Shown: positions 10,926 to 23,542, counted from the stretch's first letter. The stretch: DNA of 64,000 bases from Filosporella fistucella (GCA_030077755.1 JAQJZZ010000013.1:1426001-1490000); one strand, 5' to 3'. Notes: a model not told the origin generated them from the letters alone. Translations and numbers: made by a program.

Positions 10926-12820
10926 GTAATATGAGTTTGCGATTTGAGCTCGGTATGTTGGATCACTAACCTGTCGTTTGCAAGACTTTGTCGTCAACAG
11001 AAAGATCCACTTCCTGGGGATTTTTCTTTGCAGATTATCATGAACCAAGATGAGAGGTGCGCAATCTCCGAATGTAATCAATAGCATGAAGAAGATAAGG
11101 TGATGGCATGACCGAAGCTTGACGAGCGCAGGGAAACCTGGGGTTCGCAGGACTTGAGGCAATGGCCGAGATGATAATGACAGAGGAATGTAATATTGTA
11201 GATCCAGAAGCTTCTGATCTAAATTTACGATCACAGCTCTAAGATTTGTGGTGTAGAATAAATTTGATCAGCCTTTTGGTGGCCGATTCGTAGATTCTTC
11301 TCCTTCTACGATGTACCGTACTTCATATTGGCACACCTCAATGCGGATTTCAACCAGCACATGCTGACAGAAATTGAATAAGCTGACAATGCCCCGCGCA
11401 GGACTTGAAGCAATGCAAGGGTGCAATTCACCCAGAATTTTATCATATTTCGAAACTCTCGTCCCCCTATCGTATCGTAGCCCTCGGCCAGCCGTAGTGC
11501 AAAATACTGAAAATTGAGCCATGTCTGTACTCCCGACTTGTATCAGCTTCAAAATTCGGAAGTTACTCGAAGTGAATGCATTTCCCGGAGCTAGATCCCT
11601 AGATACTAGTCTTAAAATATATAAGCGTATGTACATACAAATTTTCGAGATCCATTCTCGGTTCCTAGGATCCCGAAATTTTTTTTTCCAGAGAATAAAA
11701 GTGTACGTATCTATAAAGGTTTGCAGGACAGATTTACAACGGTCGATGATTAATGAAAGAAGAGGACTTGAAAATGCTGAATGAAGCCAAGGTCAAACTT
11801 ATTCCATTGTCAACCAGACTCACTGCAGGATTCACTTGCTTGGCTGAGCCAGCAGCGTCCACCAGAGTTGCGCGATGTGTCAGCGCCGCTGATGCACAGT
11901 GCATTGCACCTCAATACCGCCGGAGACGAGGTCGTAGACTGGGTTAGATTGAAAGCAGTATATCATGAGGCTGATAGATGGCACCCATCAACTGGATAAC
12001 CAAAAAGGATCTTGGGCGGTTAGAATATGGATAAATCAGAAATGGAATTAACCGCCTGGCACAGCCTCGGTGCGACGAAGTAAATGAGTCTCACTTGCAG
12101 ACCCCATTCTCTTGATCCAAGCGCAGATACTATGAAGGTGAGGTCAGTCATTAGTCAGTGAAGAGAAATTTGGTTGTTCTCTCTGACTTGAGTGTTCATG
12201 TTTAATGCTCCATCGATGACTTTGGTGTGAGGTGAGGGTAGGTACAGCACAGTACATCTAGGTACTTCAGCTAGCGGGCTGATCCCAGAACACCCAACTC
12301 GCTAAACCATGGTTGCTACAAGCCCATAGGCTCTGACTACAACACCTGCGTACAATCTTCTATCTGCAGATGCTACCCAGAATTTAAAATTACACTTCAA
12401 GTACATTAAGGGCAACTTCACTTTGATCAATGTTTTTACTTACAAACTTTGATTCCGTCTTGCAACAGCCAGCTCATTTCTGGTGTCCAATCTTCAACTA
12501 ATATATCTGAGTATTCGCTTCCCCATACGAAACAATGAACATGATCCCTTAACTTGGCAGTTGAATTTACTTTGAGCAAGGATCCGAATTGTTCGTTTCG
12601 GAAAAAAGCTAGGGTAAAGCGTGAAAGTGATGTCAACGATTCAAATTTTCTGATTGCTTGAATGAGATTTCAATGCGGGTCAAATCCAAAGCCGATCAAA
12701 TCTGGAGATGGACACTTTACATTTTGTTTCAAGAAATATATACAAGAATTTTCCACCAGGGTACCGCCGACTCAAAGGATATACAACCTGGAGGACTTTT
12801 ACGGGAGATATGCCATTATC
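10926..12820. other. gene-poor stretch upstream of the HET relic
   Basis: Two minus-strand frames (10917-11234, 105 codons; 11268-11636, 122 codons) may be further decayed parts of the same or another gene. Both contain a similar short DNA string around GCAGGACTTGA at 11148 and 11398. No domain is recognisable. 11640-12820 shows nothing. Confidence 0.3.
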
Positions 12821-13667
12821 TTATGCAGTAATCTTCGACTTGATGAAGGTCAAAGCCTGCTGTCCGTACTTGCTTCCATACTGTTGGTGTGCATTGGCAT
12901 CATTTCCGTTACAGCAGTAAGGATCGGCAGAATCGCAGTATGACTTGATTTTATCTGGGGATGGGCAGACGAAACCTGATGGACGGGGAGCAAACTGTAA
13001 CTTGTCAGTTAAATTCAACTACAATTTGTCCTCCGATGCTCTAGCACTTTGAAAGGAAGATGGATTGAGGGACTTACGCCAGAGGCATTACATGTGCCAA
13101 CATTATATGGCAATCCAGCAATATGTCTCGGGTCACCCATCAAGATAACTGCTTTGATCATGGTGAGAGCAGCTGCTTGGATAGGAATCGAAGTATCCGT
13201 CAACCCAATATTGGTATCTCCACCTCCACAAAACGCATCTTCAGATATTTGACCTCCCTATTCCGTACATTAGCATCTTTCCCATCCATACAAGAAACAA
13301 TGAAAATGAAACCTACCTGTGAATATCCCACAAGTACCAATTGCGTACTAGGACACTTCGTATTATACGCATTAACTGCCTTTGCTACCGCCGCCGTGCC
13401 CGCCTTCGCACTATTCGCATAACTTTGCCCTCCACATGAACTCTGGCCTCCGCACGCTGGGTAAGAGATAGCTTCTGCTGTTGAGCCTGAGAATGCGCCT
13501 AGCACGAGATTTACGACTACGCCTGCGGTACCATAGCCGGCTGGAGCGGTGGTCTCTCGTGCGCCGAAGACGTGGACTTTAGGGCATGAGGACTGGCGGT
13601 CTTCGAGGAGGGGTGAGGCGAGGATAGAGGGGAGGAGAAGGAGCGTGCTGGCGACTTGGAGATACAT
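12821..13667 (-). CDS. secreted acetylxylan esterase / cutinase-like, CE5
   Basis: Three exons: 13667-13317, 13257-13078 and 12994-12821, giving 234 aa. The introns are 59 and 83 bp, and all joins keep frame. The start at 13667 opens a signal peptide (MYLQVASTLLLLPSILASP) and follows a TATA box on the minus strand. The first join restores the nucleophile motif GYSQGGQ (Ser116). The third exon brings DPYCCNGNDANAHQ, whose Asp201 and His213 complete the CE5 Ser-Asp-His triad. Paired cysteines match the acetylxylan esterase branch better than true cutinases, so removal of acetyl groups from xylan outside the cell is the likely role. No carbohydrate-binding module is present. The window also holds a GH115 xylan alpha-glucuronidase, another xylan debranching enzyme, but the two are 21 kb apart. 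Confidence 0.92.
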
Positions 13668-13770
13668 TGTGATTTTTGCAAGTAGGTTTGAGATGGTGTA
13701 GAAGAGCCGAGAAGTGAGAAACAGACTGCGGTGCTGAGAATAGGTGCAGATATATGAAGGAGACAACCTC

Positions 13771-13780
13771 CTTATATACT
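13771..13780 (-). promoter_or_regulatory. TATA box of the CE5 esterase gene
   Basis: AGTATATAAG on the minus strand, about 105 bases before the chosen start codon, the normal distance for a TATA-driven secreted hydrolase gene. Confidence 0.5.
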
Positions 13781-14819
13781 TCTTTCTCCCTCCCTCCTGA
13801 CCAGCCTACCTACCCAAGCTCCACCCCCGAAAACTCTGTTCAATTCATCCACCTAGCTCTCAAATAAAGTATCCTAAGTATCCACCCCTTCCCCTCCATC
13901 CACCAGACCCATATCCATAGCAAAAGCATCTTAATATCCCACTCTTAACATCTAATTGGCCTCTCCCCGTTTCAGGCAAACAACATCGGTAGTCAACCGG
14001 CACCCCAAACATTTTTTGCAAGGGCTTTATATCTGCCAAGCGAGGAGAAGATCGAAAGGGGCGTTGTGGGGTATTAGCCGATCTGTTAAGATGTGTTTAC
14101 CCGGATATTAGACGGTTTGAAATGTGCTCGTCTCCAGAATTCGATGCGTTTAATTGAGGATTTGAATGAGAGTGATCCGTTTTGAGACATGGTATCTCGC
14201 GTGGATGATGCGTTCGAGTGAGAAAATAGGAGGAATCAGATGATGACCTGGTTTGGGGTTTGAGCAGGAGGATGATGCTCCGGTGAGCTACGGAGAAATT
14301 GAGGTTGGATGGTAGTTGTTAAATCTTGGATATTTTGGAAGGAGGTAGATGGTGGCTTTATGCTATAGATCCGCTTGTCCGGGAGAAATTGAACTGTTGA
14401 AGTGAGCAACAGGGCGAAATACAGAAGTGAAAGAGAGGTTGAAAGGGAGGCACTTCTTTATATTTACTAAAACGTGGTTTTCTCTATGGCTGGCTCTGAT
14501 CTTGCACTATAAAAGGAGAGTAGATTGAGACATACATATCTTTATACAAAGGCACATATAATGCCTCGTCTAACAAATATAACAGGAAGTTTACGAACAT
14601 TTTCACATAAGTAGATGCGGCTTGGGTCGTGCAGCATCGTGGCTTAGCGCTTAGTCCCTAAACCCACGGGCACAACCTCCCTGTAATCTTGCCGAAACCA
14701 CTAAAATATTAGCATTCAAAGCCTAAAATTCACCCAGCAGCAATCTAGACCAACAGCCTATATCACTGCCCAAGTACTTCATAATCGCTAAATGGTATCA
14801 CATTCAAACACATTGTCTA
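13781..14819. other. intergenic between CE5 esterase and CSC1 gene
   Basis: Both neighbours are on the minus strand, so this is the promoter side of the esterase and the 3' side of the channel gene. No coding frame is seen. Confidence 0.4.
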
Positions 14820-17800
14820 TCAAAACTTGACCCTCTCCCAGTCCCTCAACACCCATCTCCCAGTCTCACTTTCTAATTCCACGCTCAGTCTTCCTTTCTC
14901 ATCCATCCAAGCCCCTTCATCCGTAATCTCCACTGCCCTCCTACTATGGTCAACCTCCTGTCTACTCACGCCCGCTTGATCCCTTGGTATCCACAATCTA
15001 GGGCTCCTCATACGGACCGCAGGAGGACTATACGCATCTCGCAACACACCCTCTTCGTACGACATCTCCTTTCCTACTTCGCCTAGAATAGCAGGTATCT
15101 GATCGCGCAAGATATGGTAATCTGCGAAGATTTCTGGGTGTAGGAATTTAAGTAGAAAATTCGGAGATGTGTTTGAAGCATCGGGTGTTATCCAGTAGGT
15201 CCAGAAATCGAGATATGGCATGATTTTTGGGAGAGGAGAGGCTTTGACTTGTTTCTTGATGTAGGTTTTTATGGTGCCTTTTGTGAGATTCATGGCTCTA
15301 TCTGCACCTTCGATCGGAATATCGATCCCACGGGTGTTTTGGTCGCCGTGGGACACCGTGTCCTGCTCTCCAGGGTCGAAATCGGAGTCATAGCCTATAT
15401 TATCTGCATTCTCTTCGTCCCAAGCATCATTATCATTTTTGTCCTCGAGATTCGCTGCTAGGAATGGTGGGTTGCCTTTTTCTCGCAACTCTTCTTCAGC
15501 AGCTAGAGTTCGGGGGAGCTTGTCGAGGAGAGGTGAGAGAGCATCGCCGAGGGACATGTGGACGAGTGCCGTGAAGATCAAAAGACCCATGGTTAGTACC
15601 ACGGGTCCAAATGCTCCTTTGATTCCGAAAAGACCGGCAAGACAAATCTCGGCAAGATAAACACCCGTCAGCGTCTGTGACAGAGCTCGTGGGTAGCAGA
15701 GACCTCTTATGTCACGCTCGGATGAGTAGACGTATAGCAGGTTCCACCGATAGGAAAGATATATGACGAAGAGACCGAGAAGGGCGACACCAAGAATGAC
15801 TGGTGCAATGATCGAATAAGTTATGGCAATCACTCCCATATTTGTGACGACTGGGTATATGCTTCCCCAGTGGATTCTGCGTAATCTGTGATATCGGCGT
15901 GAGATGAAGCGGGGGTTGGAGCCGGAATTGCCCAGCACTTGATGTCTGAATATACTTCCTAGATGTACAATTCTAGTCGCACTGAAAGCAAAACCTTGCA
16001 GGATGAAGTAGGATATGTAAAAGTTCGATGCCGTTGGAAGATTCTGGGACAGTAGGTCTCGGGCTGAAAGTGGGTCTTTGATGATCTTTTGTACAGCACT
16101 TGAGGCAGCTGAAGTGATTGTTGTAACCAAGAAAACTTGAACGACTTGGAAGACAAAATAAGAGCTCTGGACGAAAAGCTCGATTCTCGACTCTGTTACT
16201 ACACCAGCTTGACGGGCGCAAGCTATTTTGGTTAGACACGATAGAACTCGGGGAATAGGGAAACATACCTCTCATAATCGTGGGAACAATCGCCATGAGG
16301 AGTGCTAATGCAAGCGCTGGTAGCAACCCACTGATCAGCCCCAGTATCGGGGCTGGGAGTTTGTTGATGAAAGATAGGAATGGAAGAAGGTCTGTGAGAG
16401 ATTTGACGTTGGAAATAGATCCCACGAAAGCTGAAGGAACAGAGAAAAAGATGACCATAGCAGCCACACCTCCTTGTACGAGAAATCTTCGAATTATCCG
16501 TTCCCACCAGCGAAAGTACATTGAGTTCCAGATAATCTCATGTGGGCGTACTCCTACGATCTCTGCTCGCATATGATTAGCTCGGTGGTGAGCCAATGTC
16601 TGATATGCACTTTGAGCATCTACTTGAGTATGAAATTCAATGAATGTTGCTGGAACGGGTCGCCCTTTTCCTTTCTTATAGTCTCGGCGTAATTTGCTAA
16701 TTTTCGGAGCCAATGCCTTGAGTCTATTTCTTGTCCAATGTATCGTGTCGACCCTTCTTCCCCAATTTGCAATCGGTCGATGGTGCGGTCTGTGAGATGC
16801 CGGGATCCATTGCGCTGCTACTGATCCATTAACTCCAGGTGGTGGTCCAGTAAATCCGTAATTTGTATTCAAAATCGGTGTTCCATCGCCTCGAAAGCCC
16901 TCTCGTGGTGATGTCGGGCTTTCCGTCCCAATGCTCCTGGTTGTGATGTCTACCCCTTTCGACTCCTTTATATCATTCAACTCTCTGGCTGATTCCACCA
17001 CCGGAAGCTCAGGATTTCCTCCTCCATGTTGGATGGCGTACTGATATGCCTTGTTCGCCTTCTTGATCAATTGAATTTCTGCCTTCTCCAAACGCTCTGC
17101 CGTTTGTTCCCTCTCATTCACCAACTCTTCCAAGTCTTCGCATTCCCTTGGGATCCACACATTCTTTACACTGTCTCCAAAAACTCTTCGGAGTTTCTTC
17201 TCATTCAAAATCTGACCTGGGACGCATGTGAATAGGACTGTGCGGGAGGAGAGTCGATTGGCGTAGAATGGGGATAGGAGATACGCTTGTCGGATGTTGA
17301 TGAAGAATACAGATTCGCGTGCGACCATATACATCACAAATCCTGCTTTGGTCAGTGGAAAACACTTCTTCTTATTGTCCTACGCACCAAAGAATACCCA
17401 AGCAATAATCGCATGGACGTAGCACATTGACGTCTCAGAGACATTTCCGAATGTAAGTTTGTCCAACTGTTTATTGCCCATCTTTCCAATTGAATGGATA
17501 GGGATCAAAATTGGCCATGTGAGAAGACATCCCACCGAGCATATCACACATAGTATTCGGAGGTACCTCAAGAAGAGATATCCATCAAGGGATCCATAAT
17601 TGAGCACATCTGTATCTGGAGTATTCCAGAAGGTTTTCATCCATTTAAACCATCCATGGGGCAAAGGTCTCGCACGTTCACTATAATTGTTAGTACAATC
17701 TTCAACATCACGACTGTCTGTCTCACTGTGGCTCAAGACTACTGAGAAACGTCCTAGGCGAGTACACCCGCGGGAATTTGTGTCGTCCGATAAAGAACAG

Positions 17801-18103
17801 AATGAAGCACACGGCCGCATAGACAGAAACGGGTATCAAAGTCGAGAAGAAAACTGCAAATGATGCTGAATTAGACGGCGACGTTACTCTTCCTAGACTT
17901 GGAGAAGTCGAATTGTCGCGAGCTGATCCGACCTTTGGATCCGTCGTATTCTATGCCTGTCAGCTCACCAGATTCGCGACCGATCGCATCCATGGCCTCG
18001 GAACGTGGTAGTCGACCTCAGCAGATTAGACACCGATAGGAACAGAGTAACTCACCAGTCCTCTACTCAAGATATGCACCAAGTCCACAATGGCAATTGA
18101 CAT
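14820..18103 (-). CDS. CSC1/OSCA-type stress-gated cation channel (DUF221 family)
   Basis: Five exons (18103-18056, 17950-17727, 17680-17388, 17342-16269, 16222-14820) give 1013 aa, and each join keeps frame. Exon 2 holds the first membrane helix (VFFSTLIPVSVYAAVCFILF) followed by the typical RVYSPRTFL. Exons 3-4 give further helices and TRES-like ARESVFFINIRQAYLLSP. A large cytosolic loop with an RNA-recognition-like region (VFGDSVKNVWIPRECEDLEE) follows, then the channel helices, including FVFQVVQVFLVTTI and ITYSIIAPVILG, and YPRALSQTLTGVYLAEICL. The C-terminal tail ends in the family's P-R-x-W-I-P-R-D segment. Members of the family (yeast Csc1, Phm7, Rsn1; plant OSCA) are osmo- or mechanosensitive calcium-permeable channels at the plasma membrane. 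Which paralogue this is cannot be told. Confidence 0.93.
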
Positions 18104-20052
18104 GTCGAGGCTGGGTATGGCGATTTTAAGTTCATTTTTCTTGCTGAACAGCACGAACGGTACGAGTGCAGGTTGTCTTAGATTTAATGTTCTTGTACAG
18201 GAGCGACAACGTGAAATGTGTAAGCGAAGGCTGGCTGAGGAGAGCTGGCAGGCTAGGATCAGGGGTAAGGAAAACTATCGATTTCCAACCTCTCGATGGT
18301 ATTTTGAAGGTTTGATTGGATGTAAGGTGCAGAGAGGTGAGCGATCATTGGGAGGTTATCGAAAATAGGGTGAAGCCGAGAATTGAAACAAGAGAAAAAG
18401 AAAGTACTGTGGTTGGCTATTTTGAGAGGGGTAGATTCAAACGGTGAGGGCGAGACCGAATCTAAATATATTAGATGCATGAGCTTCTTTCGAGAATTAT
18501 TGTCTTCAATGCGATTAACATCAAACCGCAATACATGTTGGTGAAGAATCAGGAGAGGTTAAACCATTTGGATTACCGAATTTGACGCGATCATATCAAG
18601 GACTTCAAAAGCAATTGCCCGGGCTGCTTCAAGTTGTCAATTAGTGGCAATAAGAGAATATTCCGGAGACTTAGAAAGATGACTTTAAAACCCATGGATC
18701 GATACTTCGTAGATCTCAAAAGCAATCCTAACGGTCGTTATATCATTGTCTGATGGCCGTCATTGAACGGAAGCATCCGAACTCTAGACAAATTGTGGCA
18801 AATGTTGAAGAAGAAATTACATCCTTAGCATCTTATGGAATACTTTCAAGTCAACAAAATGGGGGTTTTCTATCGGCTGCGGAGGTACCTGAATTGTCTA
18901 TCAATCAGTCTCCGGTTCAACTCCGAGTCTTAGAACACCAAAGCTACATTAAACAAGTCAATCACAGAAAGACTCTTTACGACTCGAAGCTCGTGATAGT
19001 ATCAACTTTTTACCCGGACCGACCCTGACTAGGTAAAGGCGGGTCGGCCGACAAAAATGGAGATGAGAGCCATGCCGGCCTCTTGCCTTTCCACCCTTAA
19101 ACTTTTTTATTCTCCTCTCTGCTGCCTTCTCACGATTTTCGAATCTTCCAAAAAGCAAATACTCCCTTGCCTCTTTTGTCAGAACTTTACCTTCCAAAAG
19201 CAGCGTCTATTGCCTCTGTTATACACCCTCTCTTCATTAAAACAGCACTCATCACCTGACCCTCCAACTTGTCCTACTTATCGTTCTCTATCTTCATCCT
19301 TGTCGCCACAATACGCCAAAGACCATCCAGACTCCCAACCAAGTTCCTCCATCTCCCTGTTACGTACGACCTATTCCAAGAAAACTCTGATTTTCCCCTC
19401 TTCTGCATCCAATCTTGTCACAATCATACGATTATCTTCACAGCATTATTCCTCTTTCACCTGTAAATTTTTCATACTGCATCTCTTTGTTCAATCTTAT
19501 GTTCCATTTCTACGCCTTTCAGCCTTCTCCTGTCCCCCTCATCTGCCCCTAAACTCTTTCCGGCAAAAAGTCACCCCACCAAGGAAGTAGTTCATTGCTT
19601 GTGACCTGTCATTCGATAGGCTGGACCGTTGTGGGTCAGATTGTGTAAAGTCTACAAAGAGACCTGGTCCCCCCAGTTTCTTTTTCTCTCAGCACTCAAT
19701 CGGCCTCCCTCCATATAACGTCATTTGCAGCCGACTTTACGAATATAACACTTTTGTCGTCATATCCAATTCTCAGCCTTGAGCTCATTGCAGCCTTGCA
19801 TTTCGATTGAAGAAGGTAGCCTCGTCGGTGGCCAAGTTCAGCCGTCTCTTCGTCGTGGAAACTCGTCCACATACAAAGAGATAGAACGAGATAAAGTTGC
19901 TACACAAAGGAACCGAATAAATGAGTCTGAGGTTGTATACTCAAAAGCCTGAAATTCGATTCAACGCGAAGAAATCGTGATTCTAATACCTGATCAATCT
20001 GGACACAAACACACGATCACATTTTCCCTTGCGACTCTTCACGTTCCTCAGA
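18104..20052. other. intergenic with a long pyrimidine-rich leader (19060-20050)
   Basis: 18104-19050 shows no gene. From about 19060 the plus strand is strikingly C/T-rich and AG-poor with many short upstream frames (the longest is 177 codons at 19057-19590, Ser/Leu/Pro/Phe-rich, as any polypyrimidine run would give). This resembles the CT-rich promoter and long 5' leader of highly or conditionally expressed filamentous-fungal genes. It most likely serves the small gene at 20053. Confidence 0.45.
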
Positions 20053-20361
20053 ATGTTCTTCAAGAAGTTTCGCTCTCGCTCCAAATCCTCTTCCAAAAGC
20101 ACCAAAGCGAGTATCGGGCGTATTACTTCCGGCTCGTCAACTCACAATGGCACAATGCATTCGAAGATCCCTGAGGTGACCATCTCGCCTCCCCCGATTG
20201 CACCATTGAGCGATGTAGGTGAGGATGAGGGCGAATCGAGGGATTACATTGACTTTCTGGAGAAGGCGAGAAGAGATGCTGAGAAGGCGGAGAAGGATAA
20301 GTTGAGGGAAATAAAAAGGGCGAGGGAATTGAATATGAGCCCTTGGGCAGGGAGGATGTAA
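20053..20361 (+). CDS. small basic protein with charged C-terminal helix
   Basis: 102 aa from the ATG at 20053 (an in-frame ATG at 20029 would add eight residues). The N-terminus is Lys/Arg/Ser-rich (MFFKKFRSRSKSSSKS). A Pro-rich middle (TISPPPIAPL) follows, then an acidic patch and a long charged helix (DYIDFLEKARRDAEKAEKDK), ending in NMSPWAGRM. I do not recognise a named family. The tail has the look of a conserved motif, and the very long pyrimidine-rich leader suggests a real, regulated gene. No signal peptide or membrane helix. Function unknown. Confidence 0.6.
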   Translation: MFFKKFRSRSKSSSKSTKASIGRITSGSSTHNGTMHSKIPEVTISPPPIAPLSDVGEDEGESRDYIDFLEKARRDAEKAEKDKLREIKRARELNMSPWAGRM

Positions 20362-20800
20362 TGATCCATGGGATAATTTGAAGCGAGGACGAACAGGCAG
20401 AGCGATTGTCGAGGGAAGAGGAGTATCATATACTGGCAAAAATTTTTGGAAGTCAGTATTATCACTCTCTGCTAAACTATGGGCTAATCTTTGCAGATTG
20501 CCCGGCCGATCAACATACCTCAAACCACCCATTTTCCTACGAGCAATACGAAAACCCGCCAAGTGGCATTGGCAGACACGATGGAGGAACATCAGACACA
20601 TATAATGGTCATTTCATACATGAATTGAGTTGCAATGGTAGTACCAAGCAGGGAATCAGCAGCATATACATAACATACAAACAAGCATGGGGAGCTAGAT
20701 GTATAATGATAATGCAGGCGCACATTTCATTAGGAGTTCGCGAATACCCAGTCTGTTCAGAAGCATGTCAATTATATAATATATACATTCAAACCATCCC

Positions 20801-21818
20801 TCAAGTCGCTGTCGAAGTAGGTGTAGCCACCGCTGAGCTACTCACAGGTGTGTTCGCAGCCGTACTGGCAGCAGTGCTAGTCGCCTTGCTCGTTGCTACA
20901 GTACTGCTCGTCGAAGTCGGTTTCGCAACTGTAGCCTGCAAAATTTGTCCTGCTGCATTGAATACAATGTTTACCAATGCGTTCAAAGGACTGTAGCTGT
21001 ACTGTTTCTGTACATTGCCATTTGCCAACTGTTGGGTGACGCCCGTGAATGTCATGTTCTGCAGATAGTTCCCAACAATCGTGTCGACTGTCTGGCCAGC
21101 GGTACCAACGACGGACTGAACGATATTTCCTAGATTGTCGACAAGGAAGTTCAGGACGCTGCCGCCTTGGGTAATCGATCCTAGGAGTCCATCTACAACA
21201 CCAATTACTGAATCGACCTGCTCTCATCAATATACATTTTCAACGTGAGAGGAAGAAATGACTTACAAGCTGTGTAACATCATTGATCGCAGATATGAGC
21301 AAAGGATTCAAATCCAGACTATCAAACACCCTCCCAACAATCTCAACCAGATTCCCAAGTCTAACAATCAATTCCAGCTGTGCCTCCACATCCGCAATCG
21401 TAATGTTCACTTTCTGGATACTAACGGATACACCCGCATTGATGGTAACCAGATTCGCGACTTGGGCATTCAGATTTATATCTGCTTGCAAGTTTTCAAC
21501 ATCGAGCTCGATTCGTCCGACTGAGAGCTGGGGAACATTGAGTAAAACATCTGGTGCTGAGCCTAGAGCGCCATTGTTTCCTGAAGAAATGGGTGTTGCG
21601 GAGCTGGTGCGCGTGCTGCTTGCCCGGGAAGTGGAACTGCCTGTGATGGGAGGTGTAGAACTTGTGGGTGTATTTGCTGCTGTAGAGGAATCTGGCGTAC
21701 TAGCTGGTGTCGAAGGTGCCGTTGAGGAAGTAGGCGCTGCTTGTGCGGAGACGTAGTTGGGTGTGAGGGTTAGGAGGAAGCAGGCGCAGAGCAGGAGGAT
21801 AAGTTTGTGGGAGAGCAT
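20801..21818 (-). CDS. secreted protein, paralogue A of an unrecognised family
   Basis: Two exons, 21818-21267 and 21217-20801 (intron 49 bp, in frame), give 322 aa. The start at 21818 opens a clear signal peptide (about 1-26). Residues 27-85 are Ser/Thr/Pro-rich, likely O-glycosylated. A regular hydrophobic/polar repeat domain (about 89-185) follows, with APDVLLNVPQLSVGRIEL, NLVTINAGVSVSI and RLGNLVEI, ending FDSLDLNPLL. A second amphipathic stretch and a C-terminal YSYSPLNALVNIVF segment come next, then a short Ser/Thr/Ala tail. The same domain and C-terminal segment occur in the divergent gene at 22640. The alternating pattern suggests an amphipathic rod or beta structure able to coat surfaces or bind lipid, which is inference. 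Not a hydrophobin: it lacks the eight cysteines. Confidence 0.82.
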
Positions 21819-22639
21819 TTTGGCAATTAATGAGAGAATAGATTTAAGAATCAAACGAATGTGAGGTGAAGAAGAGGAGAAAGAAGATTTCTCTTCTGAA
21901 TTGTTCAGTTGGGAGATACCTAGTATAGAACAGAACAAAAGAGGAACAGGAATTCAAGCATATTCAAAAACGGCAGATTAATCAATTCCCCCTCCCAGAA
22001 ATATCTAACATACTTCCTATGACGATCTCCTCTCCCTATACCCCATGTCCTCGGCGAATAAATCATTTCCCATACCCCATCCTATTCCTAATATCCATAT
22101 GCACGTCCCTTTCAAAATCCTGTTTACACCACCATTACCATCCGCATCCCTGACGGAGGACTTCCACCTCCTGCACTCCCATAGGCCAATAATTATCACC
22201 CTTTATTACCCGACATCTACTTCTCCATATCCAGCAAACCGTGAAACGGCGCTCCGAATTAAACGTTATGCTTTTCGTGTGCCTTGCTTTAGTGGAAGGG
22301 ATCAACCCCGCATAAACGATCTAGAATTTATGGTTATTGGACGGATTACTGAAGAAGATCTTGTTTTGAGGTGGTATTCTATGTGGATGAATGGGGTTTT
22401 CTTTAGGGGTAATTATGTCATTGTGTGAAGGTTATTATGGGAGGGGAAATTAGATGTGGGATCTTGATGGAGATTTCTTGTTGGGGAGGTATATGCTGGT
22501 TATATGTTGTTTCCAAGGTGGTTTGATATACTCATTCTCCTACCTCTGGTCTTTCCCTTGGGAGAAGAGATGAATACTGTCTTCATCCTCGCACCCTCTT
22601 CACTCTTTTGATATCGCCAACAACTTCATTCTTTTAACC
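21819..22639. promoter_or_regulatory. shared bidirectional promoter region of the paralogue pair
   Basis: About 820 bases lie between the two diverging start codons. One CT-rich segment precedes each gene (21960-22150 and 22550-22630). An open frame at 22045-22428 in between has no recognisable content and I do not treat it as a gene. Confidence 0.5.
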
Positions 22640-23542
22640 ATGGCTCCTATCTTTTCGCTCCTGACGCTCTTTTCCCTCCCCGCTCTTTCAATAGCCCAAT
22701 CCTCTATTTTGACGGCCACAAACTCTTCTGGCTATACAGGATACAATCTCTCTGTAAATGACCCAGGAACTGGCGATACCATCTACGAGACTGCTTCTAC
22801 AGCGACCTCCAACGTCTCATGGCCTGATCCAGACGTCTACCTTAATGCCTCCGTTCACGTCGGCGAAATATCAGTTCTCGTCGCAAACCTCACAGCAAAA
22901 ATCAATCTCGATGCGCAAGTTCTACAACTGCTCAAATTCAACGCAGGTGTAGATCTCAGTATCGATAAAGTCTCCCTCCTCATCCAAAATGTCACCGCGA
23001 AGGTCCTGCTCGAGGCCAGACTAGGCAATCTAGTGTTGATGATTGATGATATTCTCAAATCTCTAGATCTAAATCCTATTCTCGTCACTTTGGGCCAGAG
23101 TCTAGACAACATTACGGACACAGTAGGGGGAGTGTTGACTGGTAGTTCGACGACTTCGACAAATACTAAACGGGATACTGGGATTGAGGAGAGCTACGAG
23201 TTGACGCACAATATACTTTACTCTTCCAATGACTATAGTGGACGAACACATACGAACCGCATATTAGCCCAGAATGGCGATATTGTGGATCGATTTCTGG
23301 ATAATGAAGGGGATGTGAGTCGAGAGGTGGTGGTTGGAAGTGTGGAGAAAGATATGAGTTTTCATGGGGAGAATGTTACTGCTACAGTTGATGGAAAGGA
23401 AGTCAGAAGATTGGAGTATGTGTACGAGCCATTCAGAGGACTGATGATAGTTAGTTATGTGTTTGTAGATGGGGTGAAGGTGGTGAAGACGCAGGTTGTG
23501 AGTGAGGCTAGTGGTGGAGGTGAGAGCACGATTGGTAATTAA
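22640..23542 (+). CDS. secreted protein, paralogue B of an unrecognised family
   Basis: Single exon, 300 aa, start in a good context (ACCATGG) with a signal peptide (about 1-20, cut near SIAQ). After an Asn/Ser/Thr-rich spacer, residues 64-165 align with paralogue A: PDPDVYLN, VGEISVLVANLTAKINLDAQ, NAGVDLSIDKV, LLEARLGNLV and SLDLNPILV. The C-terminus is different in length (charged, with a KR site near residue 173 that could be cut by a Kex2-type protease), yet LEYVYEPFRGLMIVSYVF matches paralogue A's C-terminal segment. Several N-glycosylation sequons are visible. Only one of the pair has the long Ser/Thr region. Extracellular, function unknown. Confidence 0.85.
   Translation: MAPIFSLLTLFSLPALSIAQSSILTATNSSGYTGYNLSVNDPGTGDTIYETASTATSNVSWPDPDVYLNASVHVGEISVLVANLTAKINLDAQVLQLLKFNAGVDLSIDKVSLLIQNVTAKVLLEARLGNLVLMIDDILKSLDLNPILVTLGQSLDNITDTVGGVLTGSSTTSTNTKRDTGIEESYELTHNILYSSNDYSGRTHTNRILAQNGDIVDRFLDNEGDVSREVVVGSVEKDMSFHGENVTATVDGKEVRRLEYVYEPFRGLMIVSYVFVDGVKVVKTQVVSEASGGGESTIGN

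Noticed and set aside
19057..19590. 177-codon plus-strand frame
   Set aside because: Composition is only that of a polypyrimidine tract (Ser, Leu, Pro, Phe). No motif; better seen as leader or promoter.
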